Assembly (NCBI RefSeq): GCF_030815955.1
Contig: NZ_JAUSXK010000001.1
Span: forward strand, 2,108,001 to 2,172,000
Source of the DNA: Microbacterium murale
Lineage (GTDB): Bacteria; Actinomycetota; Actinomycetes; Actinomycetales; Microbacteriaceae
Direction of reading: 5' to 3'
DNA length: 64,000 nt
Shown: positions 55,872 through 64,000 of the stretch, one piece after another
How the letters are laid out: every line of letters begins with the position of its first letter
Numbering within the stretch: position 1 is the first letter of the stretch
The notes under the pieces: model-generated
What the model was told of the DNA's origin: nothing
The model's input: the letters and a program-made list of their open reading frames with translations, nothing else
Database searches by the model: none
Program-made: the position numbers and the translations under genes

Positions 55872-57580
55872 AGAAGGTGCTGATCGCCAACCGCGGCGAG
55901 ATCGCGGTGCGCGTGATCCGCGCGTGCGCAGAAGCCGGGTACGGTTCGGTCGCCGTGTACGCCGATCAGGATGCCGACGCGCTGCACGTGCGTCTGGCCG
56001 ATGAGGCGGTGGGACTGGACGGCTCGACTGCCGCCGACACGTACCTCTCGATCGCCGCATTGCTGCGCGCTGCCGCCGACAGCGGAGCGGATGCCGTGCA
56101 CCCCGGATACGGGTTCCTCTCCGAGAGCGCGGACTTCGCACGTGCTGTCGAGGGCGCCGGTCTCGTCTGGATCGGCCCGGCACCGGACAGCATCGACGCG
56201 CTCGGTGACAAGATGACCGCACGCCGGATCGCGCAGAGGGTGAATGCGCCCCTTGCGGCCGGCACCGATCAGCCACTCGAAGGGCCGGCCGAAGCCGTCG
56301 CGTTCGCCGAGGAGCATGGGCTGCCCATCGCGATCAAGGCCGCGTTCGGCGGCGGCGGCCGAGGGCTGAAGGTCGTCCGCGAGCTCTCCGAGGTGGCGGA
56401 GGCGTTCGACGCCGCCACCCGCGAGGCGATCGTGGCCTTCGGTCGTGGTGAGTGCTTCGTGGAGCGGTTCCTCGAGAGTCCGCGCCACATCGAGGTGCAG
56501 GTGCTCGGCGACGGTCAGGGTGAGATCGTGGTCGTCGGTGACCGCGACTGCTCGATGCAGCGCCGGAACCAGAAGCTGATCGAAGAGGCTCCGGCTCCCG
56601 GTCTGACCGTCGAGCAGCGTTCCGAGATCCATGACGCTGCGCGCCGGATCTGCGCCGAGGTGTCCTACCGTGGCGCCGGAACGGTCGAGTTCCTGCTGGC
56701 GGCCGACGGAACCATCTCGTTCCTCGAGGTGAACACGCGGCTGCAGGTCGAGCATCCGGTCACCGAAGAGGTCACCGGGGTCGACCTGGTGCGGGAGCAG
56801 TTCCGGATCGCCTTCGGTGACGGGCTGTCGTTCCGCGACACACCTGAGCCCGCCGGGCATGCGTTCGAGTTCCGGATCAATGCCGAGGACCCGGGGCGCG
56901 GCTTCCTGCCCAGCCCCGGGCTCGTCGAGTCGTTGCGGATTCCCGGTGGCCCGGGCGTGCGATGGGACAGCGGGATCGAAGCAGGAGATGCCGTGCAGCC
57001 CGCGTTCGACTCGATGATCGCGAAGCTCATCGTGCACGCTGACTCGCGGGATGCTGCACTGATCCGCGCGCGCCGTGCGCTGCGCGAGCTGTCGGTCGAA
57101 GGACCGGCGACCGTGATCCCGTTCGATCGGCTCGCGGTGGACGAGCCGGAGTTCCAGACCTCGACGTTCGCCGTGCACACGCAGTGGATCGAGAGCACAC
57201 TGCTGCCGCGCCTGGAGCCGCAACTGCGACCGGCTCCCGTCGAGGACGCCGCGCTGCAGCGCTTCCCGGTCGAGATCGACGGGCGGCGCGTGATGCTCGG
57301 GGTTCCGGCCGCACTTCTGCGGGGGCTCGGTTCTTCGACCGTGCAGGCGGATGCTCCGGCATCCGCCGATCCGGCTGAACTGCGCGCACCGGCCCCCGGC
57401 ACGCTGGTGCGATGGCTCGTGGACGACGGCGCTTCAGTCGCGGCGGGGGATGCCGTCGCAGTACTCGACGCGATGAAGATGGAGACGCAGGTCACCGCGC
57501 ACCGCGCCGGCGCACTCGTGCACGGTGCCGAAGCGGGCGCAGCAGTGGCCGCGGATGCCGTGATCGGCCGCATCGGCTGA
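55868..57580 (+). CDS. Biotin carboxylase fused to biotin carboxyl carrier domain
   Basis: 570 residues. Biotin carboxylase domain: KKVLIANRGEIAVRVIRA, ATP-grasp glycine loop FGGGGRGLKVV, EVNTRLQVEHPVTEEVTG. The C-terminal biotinyl domain carries Lys538 in DAMKMETQV. It carboxylates biotin with ATP and bicarbonate. No separate carboxyltransferase is nearby except the PxpB-PxpC fusion, with which it is translationally coupled (ATGA), so the two may form one enzyme. Confidence 0.93.
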   Translation: MKKVLIANRGEIAVRVIRACAEAGYGSVAVYADQDADALHVRLADEAVGLDGSTAADTYLSIAALLRAAADSGADAVHPGYGFLSESADFARAVEGAGLVWIGPAPDSIDALGDKMTARRIAQRVNAPLAAGTDQPLEGPAEAVAFAEEHGLPIAIKAAFGGGGRGLKVVRELSEVAEAFDAATREAIVAFGRGECFVERFLESPRHIEVQVLGDGQGEIVVVGDRDCSMQRRNQKLIEEAPAPGLTVEQRSEIHDAARRICAEVSYRGAGTVEFLLAADGTISFLEVNTRLQVEHPVTEEVTGVDLVREQFRIAFGDGLSFRDTPEPAGHAFEFRINAEDPGRGFLPSPGLVESLRIPGGPGVRWDSGIEAGDAVQPAFDSMIAKLIVHADSRDAALIRARRALRELSVEGPATVIPFDRLAVDEPEFQTSTFAVHTQWIESTLLPRLEPQLRPAPVEDAALQRFPVEIDGRRVMLGVPAALLRGLGSSTVQADAPASADPAELRAPAPGTLVRWLVDDGASVAAGDAVAVLDAMKMETQVTAHRAGALVHGAEAGAAVAADAVIGRIG

Positions 57581-57598
57581 GCCGCGGCATCCCTCCGC

Positions 57599-57687
57599 CA
57601 CACGGATGCGGAGGAGAACGCACGAACGGGAGGATCCACGCGCCGGATCTCGTCCTCCGGATCGTGTGAACTCCTCCCGTTCGGGTG
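57599..57687. repeat. 19-bp-phased R-R-loop-R'-R' palindromic element (copy 3)
   Basis: CGGAGGA at 57609 and GGGAGGA at 57628, then inverted TCCTCCG at 57653 and TCCTCCC at 57672, each pair exactly 19 bp apart. The outer stem extends to 12 bp (CGAACGGGAGGA at 57623, TCCTCCCGTTCG at 57672). It sits between the convergent ends of the biotin carboxylase and NCS2 genes, where a bidirectional terminator is expected. Confidence 0.75.
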
Positions 57688-57711
57688 AGCAGCCCGGTGA
57701 GGGTGGGCGGC

Positions 57712-59052
57712 CTACTCCGGGTCGCCGCCCAGTGGGCCGACGGCGGGGATGGGGCCGCCGTCATCCGCGCCGGTCTTGCGGGCTCGGGCGATCGCGTTGC
57801 CGACGTGGTACACCAGCAGGGCCGCGACCGTGCCGATCACGATCGCACCGAGCTGGAAGGCACCCCACTGCATCGCGAAGCCGCCGACAGCGATGACGAA
57901 AGAGATCGCGACGGTGTACTGGTTGACCGGGCGGGAGAAGTCCACGCGGTTGTCGACCCAGATCTTGATGCCGATGACGCCGATGAGGCCGTAGAGGGCG
58001 GTGGTCACTCCGCCGAGGACTCCGGGCGGGATCGTGTTGAAGATCACGCCGATCTTCGGCGAGAAGGCCAGCAGGATCGCGGCGAAGCCGGCCACCCAGT
58101 ACGCGGCCGTGGAGTAGACCCGGGTCGCAGCCATCACGCCGATGTTCTCGCCGTACGTGGTGGTGGCCGAGCCGCCGAAGCCACCGGCGAGCGTGGTGGC
58201 GAGGCCATCGGCGACCAAGGCGCGTCCGGTGTGCTTGTTGATGGACGGGTCGTTCGTCATGGTCGCGACGCCGCGCACGTGCCCGACGTTCTCGGCGATG
58301 AGCACCAGTACGACGGGCAGGAACATCGGCACGATGGTCCATGCGCCGGGGTCCGTCACCGCAGCGAGGTGGAACTCGGGCAGGCCGATCCACGCGGCAT
58401 CCGCGATCGGTGCGAAGTCGACCTGACCGGTGAAGGCGGCGACGATGTAGCCGACGATCACACCGAGGAAGATCGAGATGCGGCCGAGGAACCCGCGGAA
58501 AAGCACGCTGAACAGCACGACGGCGATGAGTGTGACGGATGCGAGTTCGGGCTGCAGCGTGAAGTTGTTCCAGGCGGCCGGGGCCAGGTTGAAGCCGATC
58601 AGAGCGACGATGGAGCCGGCGACGACCGGCGGCATGAGCTTGTCGATCCAGCCGCTGCCGACCGCCTGCACGAGAAATCCGATGCCGGCCAGCAGCAGGC
58701 CGACCACGAGCACGCCGACCAGCGCCTGGGCGATCTGCTCCGGCGTCTCGAGGGCGTTGCCGCCGTTGAGCGCGGTGATCGGCGCGAGGAACGCGAATGA
58801 CGAACCCAGATAACTGGGCAGGCGATTGCGCGTGAGCAGCAGGAAGAGCAGGGTGCCGAGGCCCGAGAACAGCAGGGTCGTCGAGACGGGGAATCCGGTG
58901 ATGATCGGCACCAGGAAGGTCGCGCCGAACATCGCGATGACGTGCTGTGCGCCTATCGCGAAGGTGGCGGGCCAGTTCAGCCGCTCTTCGGGTCGGACGA
59001 CCTCACCGGGGGCGACGGTGTGACCGTTGCCATGGATCTTCCACACGGGCAT
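57712..59052 (-). CDS. NCS2 family uracil/xanthine permease
   Basis: 446 residues from ATG 59052, which has GAGGAG five bases upstream (59094 would add 14). Twelve to fourteen helices with family motifs FAIGAQHVIAMFGATFLVPI, LIAENVGHVRG and the NCS2 signature around GGSATTTYGENIGVMA. Sequence style is nearer to uracil permease UraA than to xanthine carriers. It imports a nucleobase with protons. Confidence 0.9.
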   Translation of the reverse strand: MPVWKIHGNGHTVAPGEVVRPEERLNWPATFAIGAQHVIAMFGATFLVPIITGFPVSTTLLFSGLGTLLFLLLTRNRLPSYLGSSFAFLAPITALNGGNALETPEQIAQALVGVLVVGLLLAGIGFLVQAVGSGWIDKLMPPVVAGSIVALIGFNLAPAAWNNFTLQPELASVTLIAVVLFSVLFRGFLGRISIFLGVIVGYIVAAFTGQVDFAPIADAAWIGLPEFHLAAVTDPGAWTIVPMFLPVVLVLIAENVGHVRGVATMTNDPSINKHTGRALVADGLATTLAGGFGGSATTTYGENIGVMAATRVYSTAAYWVAGFAAILLAFSPKIGVIFNTIPPGVLGGVTTALYGLIGVIGIKIWVDNRVDFSRPVNQYTVAISFVIAVGGFAMQWGAFQLGAIVIGTVAALLVYHVGNAIARARKTGADDGGPIPAVGPLGGDPE

Positions 59053-59366
59053 GGGGGCTCCTCGGTAATCGGGTGGGGGATGCTGGAGAAACACTATCGA
59101 GTTGCGAACGGCCGCCGCGTCGACGCGGGTGGCACGCGACAGTCTGGGGGCCGGAACGACAGGCGTCGGACCATTCGGGCGGTCGAGTCCGACATCTGTG
59201 CAAGCGGCCCCCGAAGTGTCGGGCGCGTGTGGCGCGGCGCGAGCGGGTGGGTCCTCGCCGGGCGGGTGGCGCGGGCGGGTGGGTCCTCGCCGGGTGGCGC
59301 GGGTGGCGAGGCGGGGCGGGGCGAGGCCGGGCGGGGCGGCCGATCACGGCTCCCCGCGGGCCATCC
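59053..59366. other. 314-bp spacer with a palindrome and G-rich repeats
   Basis: No gene is supported. It holds the dispersed palindrome copy B (59137-59222), and then a strongly G-rich tract on the plus strand with the 20-base repeat GCGGGTGGGTCCTCGCCGGG at 59243-59262 and 59275-59294 (32-bp period), followed by more G runs to 59340. Such runs may form G-quadruplexes in the 3' region of purC. Confidence 0.6.
59137..59222. repeat. Dispersed bipartite palindrome, about 86 bp (copy B)
   Basis: Inner arms GTCGGAC (59165-59171) and GTCCGAC (59187-59193); outer arms GGGGGCC (59146-59152) and GGCCCCC (59206-59212). It shares three blocks and their right-side spacing with copy A at 36971-37060. Confidence 0.75.
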
Positions 59367-60227
59367 CTACGCGGTCAGGCGCTCGATGAGCTCGCGGTAC
59401 CGGTCTGCGGTGCGCTCGACGATCTCGTCGGGCAGCACGGGCGGTTCGCCCTGCTTGTCCCAGTTCGACGCGAGCCAGTCGCGCACGATCTGCTTGTCGA
59501 AGCTCGCCATCCGCTCGGCCGGAGTCGTGCCGGATTCCCACGTCGCCGCATCCCAGTAACGCGACGAGTCGCTCGTGAGAACCTCGTCGGCCAGGCGCAG
59601 GATGCCGTCGGCATCCGTTCCGAACTCGAACTTGGTGTCGGCGAGGATGAGCCCGCGCTGCTCGGCGATCGCCGCAGCCTTCGCGTAGATCGCAATGGAG
59701 GCGTCGCGCAGCTCGGCTGCGCGCTCCGCGCCCACCAGCTCGGCGACGCGATCGAACGTGATGTTCTCGTCGTGCTCGCCCATCGGCGCCTTGTACGCCG
59801 GGGTGAACAACGGCTCTGGAAGGCGGTCGCCGTTCTCCAGACCGGACGGCAGCGGGATGCCGCACACGGTCCCGCTCTGCTGATACTCGGCCCAGCCGGT
59901 ACCGGTGATGTATCCGCGCACGACGCACTCGATCGGCAGCATCTCCAGCGACTGCGCGAGCATGGCGCGATCGGCGACGGCATCCGGAATCTCCCCCTCG
60001 GCGAGGTGATTCGGGAAGTCGAGCTGCGCGAACCACCAGCGGCTGAGCGTAGTCAGCAGAGCACCCTTCTCCGGGATGCCGGGGGAGAGCACGAAGTCGA
60101 AGGCGCTCACCCTGTCGCTCGCGACGACGAGGATGCGGGTGTCAGCGGGGTCCTGCGAGGCATAGAGATCACGGACCTTGCCGGAGTAGAGGTGACGCCA
60201 GCCGGGGATGTTCAGTGCATCGCTCAT
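59367..60227 (-). CDS. purC: Phosphoribosylaminoimidazole-succinocarboxamide synthase PurC
   Basis: 286 residues from ATG 60227 (MSDALNIPGWRHLYSGKVRD). Family motifs include LVVASDRVSAFDFVL, IECVVRGYITGTGW and LADTKFEFG. It makes SAICAR in purine synthesis. A longer frame to 60326 overlaps the divergent exporter and is rejected. Confidence 0.97.
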   Translation of the reverse strand: MSDALNIPGWRHLYSGKVRDLYASQDPADTRILVVASDRVSAFDFVLSPGIPEKGALLTTLSRWWFAQLDFPNHLAEGEIPDAVADRAMLAQSLEMLPIECVVRGYITGTGWAEYQQSGTVCGIPLPSGLENGDRLPEPLFTPAYKAPMGEHDENITFDRVAELVGAERAAELRDASIAIYAKAAAIAEQRGLILADTKFEFGTDADGILRLADEVLTSDSSRYWDAATWESGTTPAERMASFDKQIVRDWLASNWDKQGEPPVLPDEIVERTADRYRELIERLTA

Positions 60228-60269
60228 CCGCCCATTATCCCTGTCGGTGGCCGGGTGTAGCGTTACCGC

Positions 60270-61787
60270 GTGACTGACTCTTCGCCCTCCTCCGGACCAT
60301 CGACGGGCACCTACGCGACCGGGCATCGTCCGCGCAGCCCGTGGCCCGCCCTGTGGGCGATGGTCATCGGGTTCTTCATGATCCTCGTCGACACGACCAT
60401 CGTCGGCGTCGCGAACCCTGCCATCAAGGAGGCGCTCGACTCGACGTCGAACAATCTCGACCGCGTCGTATGGGTCACGAGCGCCTACCTGCTCGCGTAC
60501 GCCGTTCCACTGCTGATCACCGGCAGGTTGGGCGACCGCTTCGGCCCGAAGAACATCTACCTCATCGGCCTCGCGGTGTTCACACTCGCGTCGCTGTGGT
60601 GCGGTCTATCGACGACACTGGACGGCCTGATCTGGGCGCGTGCGGTGCAGGGGCTGGGTGCGGCATTGCTCACGCCGCAGACGATGGCCGTGATCACCCG
60701 CACCTTCCCGCCGGAGCGTCGAGGCGCAGCGATGGGGCTGTGGGGCGCAGCGTCCGGTGTTGCGATGCTCGTCGGCCCGCTCGCGGGCGGATTCCTCGTC
60801 GATGGCCTCGGCTGGGAGTGGATCTTCTTCATCAACCTGCCGGTCGGCGTCGTCGGGTTCGTCCTGGCGTGCATCCTCGTGCCGAAGCTGCAGACGCACA
60901 AGCACCGGTTCGACGTCCCCGGTGTCTTCCTCAGCGCGATCGCCCTGTTCCTGATCGTCTTCGGTCTGCAGGAAGCAGAGGCGTATGACTGGGGTGTGAT
61001 CTGGGGACCGATCTCGGTGTTGAGCCTGATCATCACCGGCTTCGTCGTGCTGGTGCTGTTCCTCTGGTACCAATCGCGGACGAAGAACGAGCCGCTCGTA
61101 CCGTTGGAGCTGTTCCGCAACCGCAATTTCGCCTGGTCGAACATCACGATCGCCATCGTCGGATTCACTGTGACGGCTCAGGGATTGCCGCTGATGTTCT
61201 TCCTGCAGCTCGCTCGCGGTCTGTCACCGACCGAGTCCGCGCTGCTGCTGATTCCGATGGCTCTCGCCGCCGGCATCGTCTCGCCGTTCGCCGGCAGGCT
61301 GCTCGACCGGATCGATCCGCGCCTCATGCTGGTGCCCGGCCTGCTGCTGGTGTCGATCTCGCTGTTCCTGTTCGCCATGATGATGAACACCGAGATCCCG
61401 ATCGGGTGGCTGCTGCTCCCCTCGGCCATCCTCGGATTCGGCAACGCGGGAATGTGGGGTCCGCTCGCCACGACGGCCACCCGCGACCTGCCGCCGCGTC
61501 AGGCCGGTGCCGGCTCCGGCATCTACAACACGATGCGCACGGTCGGCTCGGTGCTCGGCTCAGCAGCGATCGCTTCGTTCATGCAGAACCGACTCGAGGC
61601 GAACCTGCCTGGCGCATCGGATGCCACCGGCGAATTCGGTGGGGGCCCGATGCCCGATGCTGTCGCCGGTCACTTCGCGGATGCGATGGCGCAGACGATG
61701 CTGCTGCCTGCGGCCGTCATCCTGTTGGGAGTCGCGGCCGTGCTGGTGCTGCGCCGTCCTGCTCACCTGGGGGCGCGCAAGAAGTAG
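60270..61787 (+). CDS. MFS multidrug exporter, DHA2 family (EmrB/QacA type)
   Basis: 505 residues with about fourteen helices. Motif A GRLGDRFGPKN follows helix 2, and GAASGVAMLVGPLAGGFLVD gives motif C. It should export hydrophobic compounds in exchange for protons; the substrate is unknown. The GTG start is six bases after TAGCGT (60258-60263), so probably leaderless. Confidence 0.92.
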   Translation: MTDSSPSSGPSTGTYATGHRPRSPWPALWAMVIGFFMILVDTTIVGVANPAIKEALDSTSNNLDRVVWVTSAYLLAYAVPLLITGRLGDRFGPKNIYLIGLAVFTLASLWCGLSTTLDGLIWARAVQGLGAALLTPQTMAVITRTFPPERRGAAMGLWGAASGVAMLVGPLAGGFLVDGLGWEWIFFINLPVGVVGFVLACILVPKLQTHKHRFDVPGVFLSAIALFLIVFGLQEAEAYDWGVIWGPISVLSLIITGFVVLVLFLWYQSRTKNEPLVPLELFRNRNFAWSNITIAIVGFTVTAQGLPLMFFLQLARGLSPTESALLLIPMALAAGIVSPFAGRLLDRIDPRLMLVPGLLLVSISLFLFAMMMNTEIPIGWLLLPSAILGFGNAGMWGPLATTATRDLPPRQAGAGSGIYNTMRTVGSVLGSAAIASFMQNRLEANLPGASDATGEFGGGPMPDAVAGHFADAMAQTMLLPAAVILLGVAAVLVLRRPAHLGARKK

Positions 61788-61836
61788 CGGGCGCGTCAGT
61801 TTGCGCGCACGGCCGCGGCCGTGATGTTCTGTTGCG

Positions 61837-62367
61837 ATGACGATCGAGCTCACCCGCCCCACGACCGCGCTCTTCGAATCCTGGGCGGCCGCTGTCGCGG
61901 AGTTCGAGGGCGGGCACGTCGACGGCGGTGGATACGACGCCGGTATGGTGCCTGATCGTGCCGCGTGCGAGGCCTTCGTCGCGAAGGCTGCGCGGTACGC
62001 CGATCCTGCCGCCGAACTTCCCGACGGTCATGTGCCGTGCGACTTCCTGTGGATCACGGACTCGGGCGAGGTCGCCGGGTTCATCGCTCTGCGCCGTGAA
62101 CTGAACGAGCATCTGCGGCAGTTCGGCGGGCACATCGGCTATTCCGTGCGATCCTCACGCCGTCGTGAAGGAATAGCGAAGGAGGCGTTGAGGCTCGTGC
62201 TCGACATCGCGCGGGAGCAAGGACTCGACCGCGTCATGCTGACCTGCGACGACGACAACCCCGGCTCGTTCCGCACGATCGAGGGTGCCGGTGGCGAGTT
62301 GCAGGACGTCATCGACGCGTCGGAAGAGGGGCACCCGCGGCTGCGCCGCTACTGGATCACGCTCTAG
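61837..62367 (+). CDS. GNAT family N-acetyltransferase
   Basis: 176 residues: the acetyl-CoA site region is SVRSSRRREGIAKEALRLVL and VMLTCDDDNPGSFRTIEGAG completes the fold. GFIALRRELNEHLRQFGGHI resembles the YjdJ/predicted-acetyltransferase subgroup. Substrate unknown. Confidence 0.85.
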   Translation: MTIELTRPTTALFESWAAAVAEFEGGHVDGGGYDAGMVPDRAACEAFVAKAARYADPAAELPDGHVPCDFLWITDSGEVAGFIALRRELNEHLRQFGGHIGYSVRSSRRREGIAKEALRLVLDIAREQGLDRVMLTCDDDNPGSFRTIEGAGGELQDVIDASEEGHPRLRRYWITL

Positions 62368-62417
62368 ACCGCGCGATCCAGCAGCCTGCGACCGTCCTCA
62401 GCGGGCCCGGAACGTCT

Positions 62418-63425
62418 TCACTTCGCGGAGAAAGCACTGTCGAACGCGGCAACCGACGGCTTGTACGTCGACAGCTTGCGCACGAACTCCAAAGCCTCCG
62501 GCGCGCCGACGAGCCGGTCCATCCCGGCGTCCTCCCACTCGACCGACAGCGGCCCCGTGTAGCCGATCGCGTTCATCATGCGGAACGCGTCCTCCCACGG
62601 CACGTCACCGTGACCCGTCGAGATGAAGTCCCAGCCGCGCCGAGGGTCGGCCCACGGCAGGTGCGACGACAGGCGACCGTTGCGACCGTTGCCCAGGCGC
62701 TTCTTCGTGTCCTTGCAGTGCACGTGGTAGATCCGATCCTGGAAGTCCCACAGGAATCCGACCGGGTCGATGTCCTGCCACACCATGTGCGAGGGGTCCC
62801 AGTTGAGCCCGAACGCCTCACGGTGTCCGATCGCCTCGAGGGCGCGCGTGGTGGTCCAGTAGTCGTACGCGATCTCCGACGGGTGCACTTCGTGCGCGAA
62901 GCGCACGCCGACCTCGTCGAACACATCGAGAATCGGGTTCCACCTGTCGGCGAAGTCCTGATATCCGGCCTCCACCATCTCGTCGGTGGCCGGCGGGAAC
63001 ATCGCGACGTACTTCCAGATCGATGACCCCGTGAACCCCGTGACCGTCTTCACGCCGAGCTTGGCGGCCAGGCGCGCAGTGTTCTTCATCTCCTCCGCAG
63101 CGCGCTGGCGCACGCCCTCGGGGTCGCCGTCTCCCCAGACATGATCGGAGACGATGTTGCGGTGACGCTGATCGATCGGGTCGTCGCATACGACCTGGCC
63201 CTTGAGGTGGTTCGAGATCGTCCAGACTTTCAGACCGTTGTGCTCGAGGACCTCCAGGCGGTCCTGGATGTACGCGTCGTCATCCCAGCGCCACGGGTCG
63301 AGGTGATCGCCCCAACATGCGATCTCGAGGCCGTCATAGCCCCACTCGCCCGCGAGCCGCGCGACCTCTTCGAACGGCAGGTCGGCCCACTGGCCGGTGA
63401 ACAGGGTGACAGGTCGTGACATCAT
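62418..63425 (-). CDS. Sugar phosphate isomerase/epimerase family protein
   Basis: 335 residues with the xylose-isomerase-like TIM barrel: start TLFTGQWADLPFEEVARLAG, EIACWGDHLDP, AHEVHPSEIAYD, LNWDPSHMVWQDIDP, HVHCKDTKKR and VEWEDAG hold the usual metal-binding Glu, Asp and His. It pairs with the upstream Gfo/Idh/MocA oxidoreductase, a combination typical of inositol or rare-sugar catabolism. Confidence 0.88.
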   Translation of the reverse strand: MMSRPVTLFTGQWADLPFEEVARLAGEWGYDGLEIACWGDHLDPWRWDDDAYIQDRLEVLEHNGLKVWTISNHLKGQVVCDDPIDQRHRNIVSDHVWGDGDPEGVRQRAAEEMKNTARLAAKLGVKTVTGFTGSSIWKYVAMFPPATDEMVEAGYQDFADRWNPILDVFDEVGVRFAHEVHPSEIAYDYWTTTRALEAIGHREAFGLNWDPSHMVWQDIDPVGFLWDFQDRIYHVHCKDTKKRLGNGRNGRLSSHLPWADPRRGWDFISTGHGDVPWEDAFRMMNAIGYTGPLSVEWEDAGMDRLVGAPEALEFVRKLSTYKPSVAAFDSAFSAK

Positions 63426-63461
63426 CGTCCTCTTCTCATGAGATTCGTATCGTGGTCGTTC

Positions 63462-64000
63462 TCAGACGCCGGTCCAGGCCGAGCCGTTCGACGAACTGCG
63501 CTCGACAGCATCGAGCACCCGCTGCACGTGCAGCCCTTCGGTGAACGTCGGGTGCGCGGCGCTCCCGCTCGCAATCGCCTCCACGAGATCCTTCGCCTGG
63601 TGCGAGAAACCGTGCTCGTAGCCGAGCATATGCCCGGTCGGCCACCATCCCGCAAGGTACGGATGCTCTGGTTCGGTGACCAGGATGCGAGTGAAGCCCT
63701 GCTCTCCTGCGGGCTGCGTGGCGTCGTAGAAGTCGAGCACATTCATGTCCTCGAGGTTCCAGTGCAGCGCGCCGCCGTCGCCCGAGATCTCGATGTCGAG
63801 CGCGTTCTTGCGGCCGGTCGCGAAGCGGGTGGCTTCGAAGGTCGCCAGGGTCCCCGACTCGAGTCGGCCGGTGAACAGAGCGACGTCGTCGACCGTGACC
63901 TTCCCGCGCTCGGTGCTCGCGGTGCCGCTGAGTCCGACGGATTCGCCCAGCAGCGGGCGCTCGTCGACCAGGGTCTCCAGTACCGCCGAGACCTGCGTCA
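63462..64000 (-). CDS. Gfo/Idh/MocA family oxidoreductase (N-terminal part beyond window)
   Basis: The C-terminal 179 residues are visible; the frame is open to the right edge, and the true start is outside. The visible part is the C-terminal substrate domain (FTGRLESGTLATFEATRFAT, GGALHWNLEDMNVLDFY, GHMLGYEHGFSHQAKDLVEA, HPTFTEGLHVQRVLDAVE). The NAD-binding Rossmann half is missing. The 36-base gap to the isomerase suggests one operon. Confidence 0.88.
   Translation of the reverse strand, partial: TQVSAVLETLVDERPLLGESVGLSGTASTERGKVTVDDVALFTGRLESGTLATFEATRFATGRKNALDIEISGDGGALHWNLEDMNVLDFYDATQPAGEQGFTRILVTEPEHPYLAGWWPTGHMLGYEHGFSHQAKDLVEAIASGSAAHPTFTEGLHVQRVLDAVERSSSNGSAWTGV

Overview
This is a high-GC actinobacterial chromosome segment. 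Its codon use, the recurrent ggatgc/gcatcc style, the protein families and the many leaderless genes fit the Microbacteriaceae, probably Microbacterium (inference; no rRNA marker is present). No tRNA, rRNA, IS element, prophage or CRISPR array was seen. Nearly all of the window is ordinary chromosomal coding sequence.

Layout. 1-7035: the minus-strand Kdp potassium operon (27-aa ORF, kdpF, kdpA, kdpB, kdpC, kdpD; kdpD is cut by the left edge). 7133-10609: acetyltransferase, membrane-anchored hydrolase, DUF222/HNH gene. 10610-12700: KimA-type APC transporter. 12858-15452: small alarmone synthetase, lipoprotein, M20 amidohydrolase. 15468-24090: TetR regulator and a family-5 ABC importer with a GH3 beta-glucosidase. 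24196-29041: SulP transporter, then a SoxR locus (ferredoxin, ferredoxin reductase fused to flavin reductase, superoxide dismutase). 29061-32561: NhaA and the KtrB-KtrA potassium channel. 32664-36440: LacI regulator, GH13 alpha-glucosidase, 2-hydroxyacid dehydrogenase. 36528-40488: DUF1761, HAD phosphatase, purQ/purS, MerR-type regulator, apt. 40527-46539: cellobiose locus cebE-cebF-cebG-GH1-cebR with two perfect CebR boxes. 46592-50587: TPM protein, hydrolase, VOC protein. 50626-57580: GntR regulator and a divergent operon (NRAMP-like transporter, PxpA, YcsI, fused PxpB-PxpC, biotin carboxylase-BCCP). 57712-64000: NCS2 permease, purC, MFS exporter, acetyltransferase, sugar isomerase and a Gfo/Idh/MocA oxidoreductase cut by the right edge.

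How it works together. Three separate potassium uptake systems (Kdp, KimA-type, KtrAB) carry the same 22-bp tandem operator (unit NNCGTNAGGAT, 11-bp phase), each exactly 40 nt upstream of a putative leaderless GTG start. This looks like an undescribed potassium regulon, probably under KdpE. A second pattern is three gene-end elements built as R-R-loop-R'-R' with an exact 19-bp period but unrelated sequences. The 5-oxoproline-type operon encodes the parts of a split urea-carboxylase-like enzyme. Four genes are broken by what looks like one extra C each, which points to sequencing errors more than to real pseudogenes.
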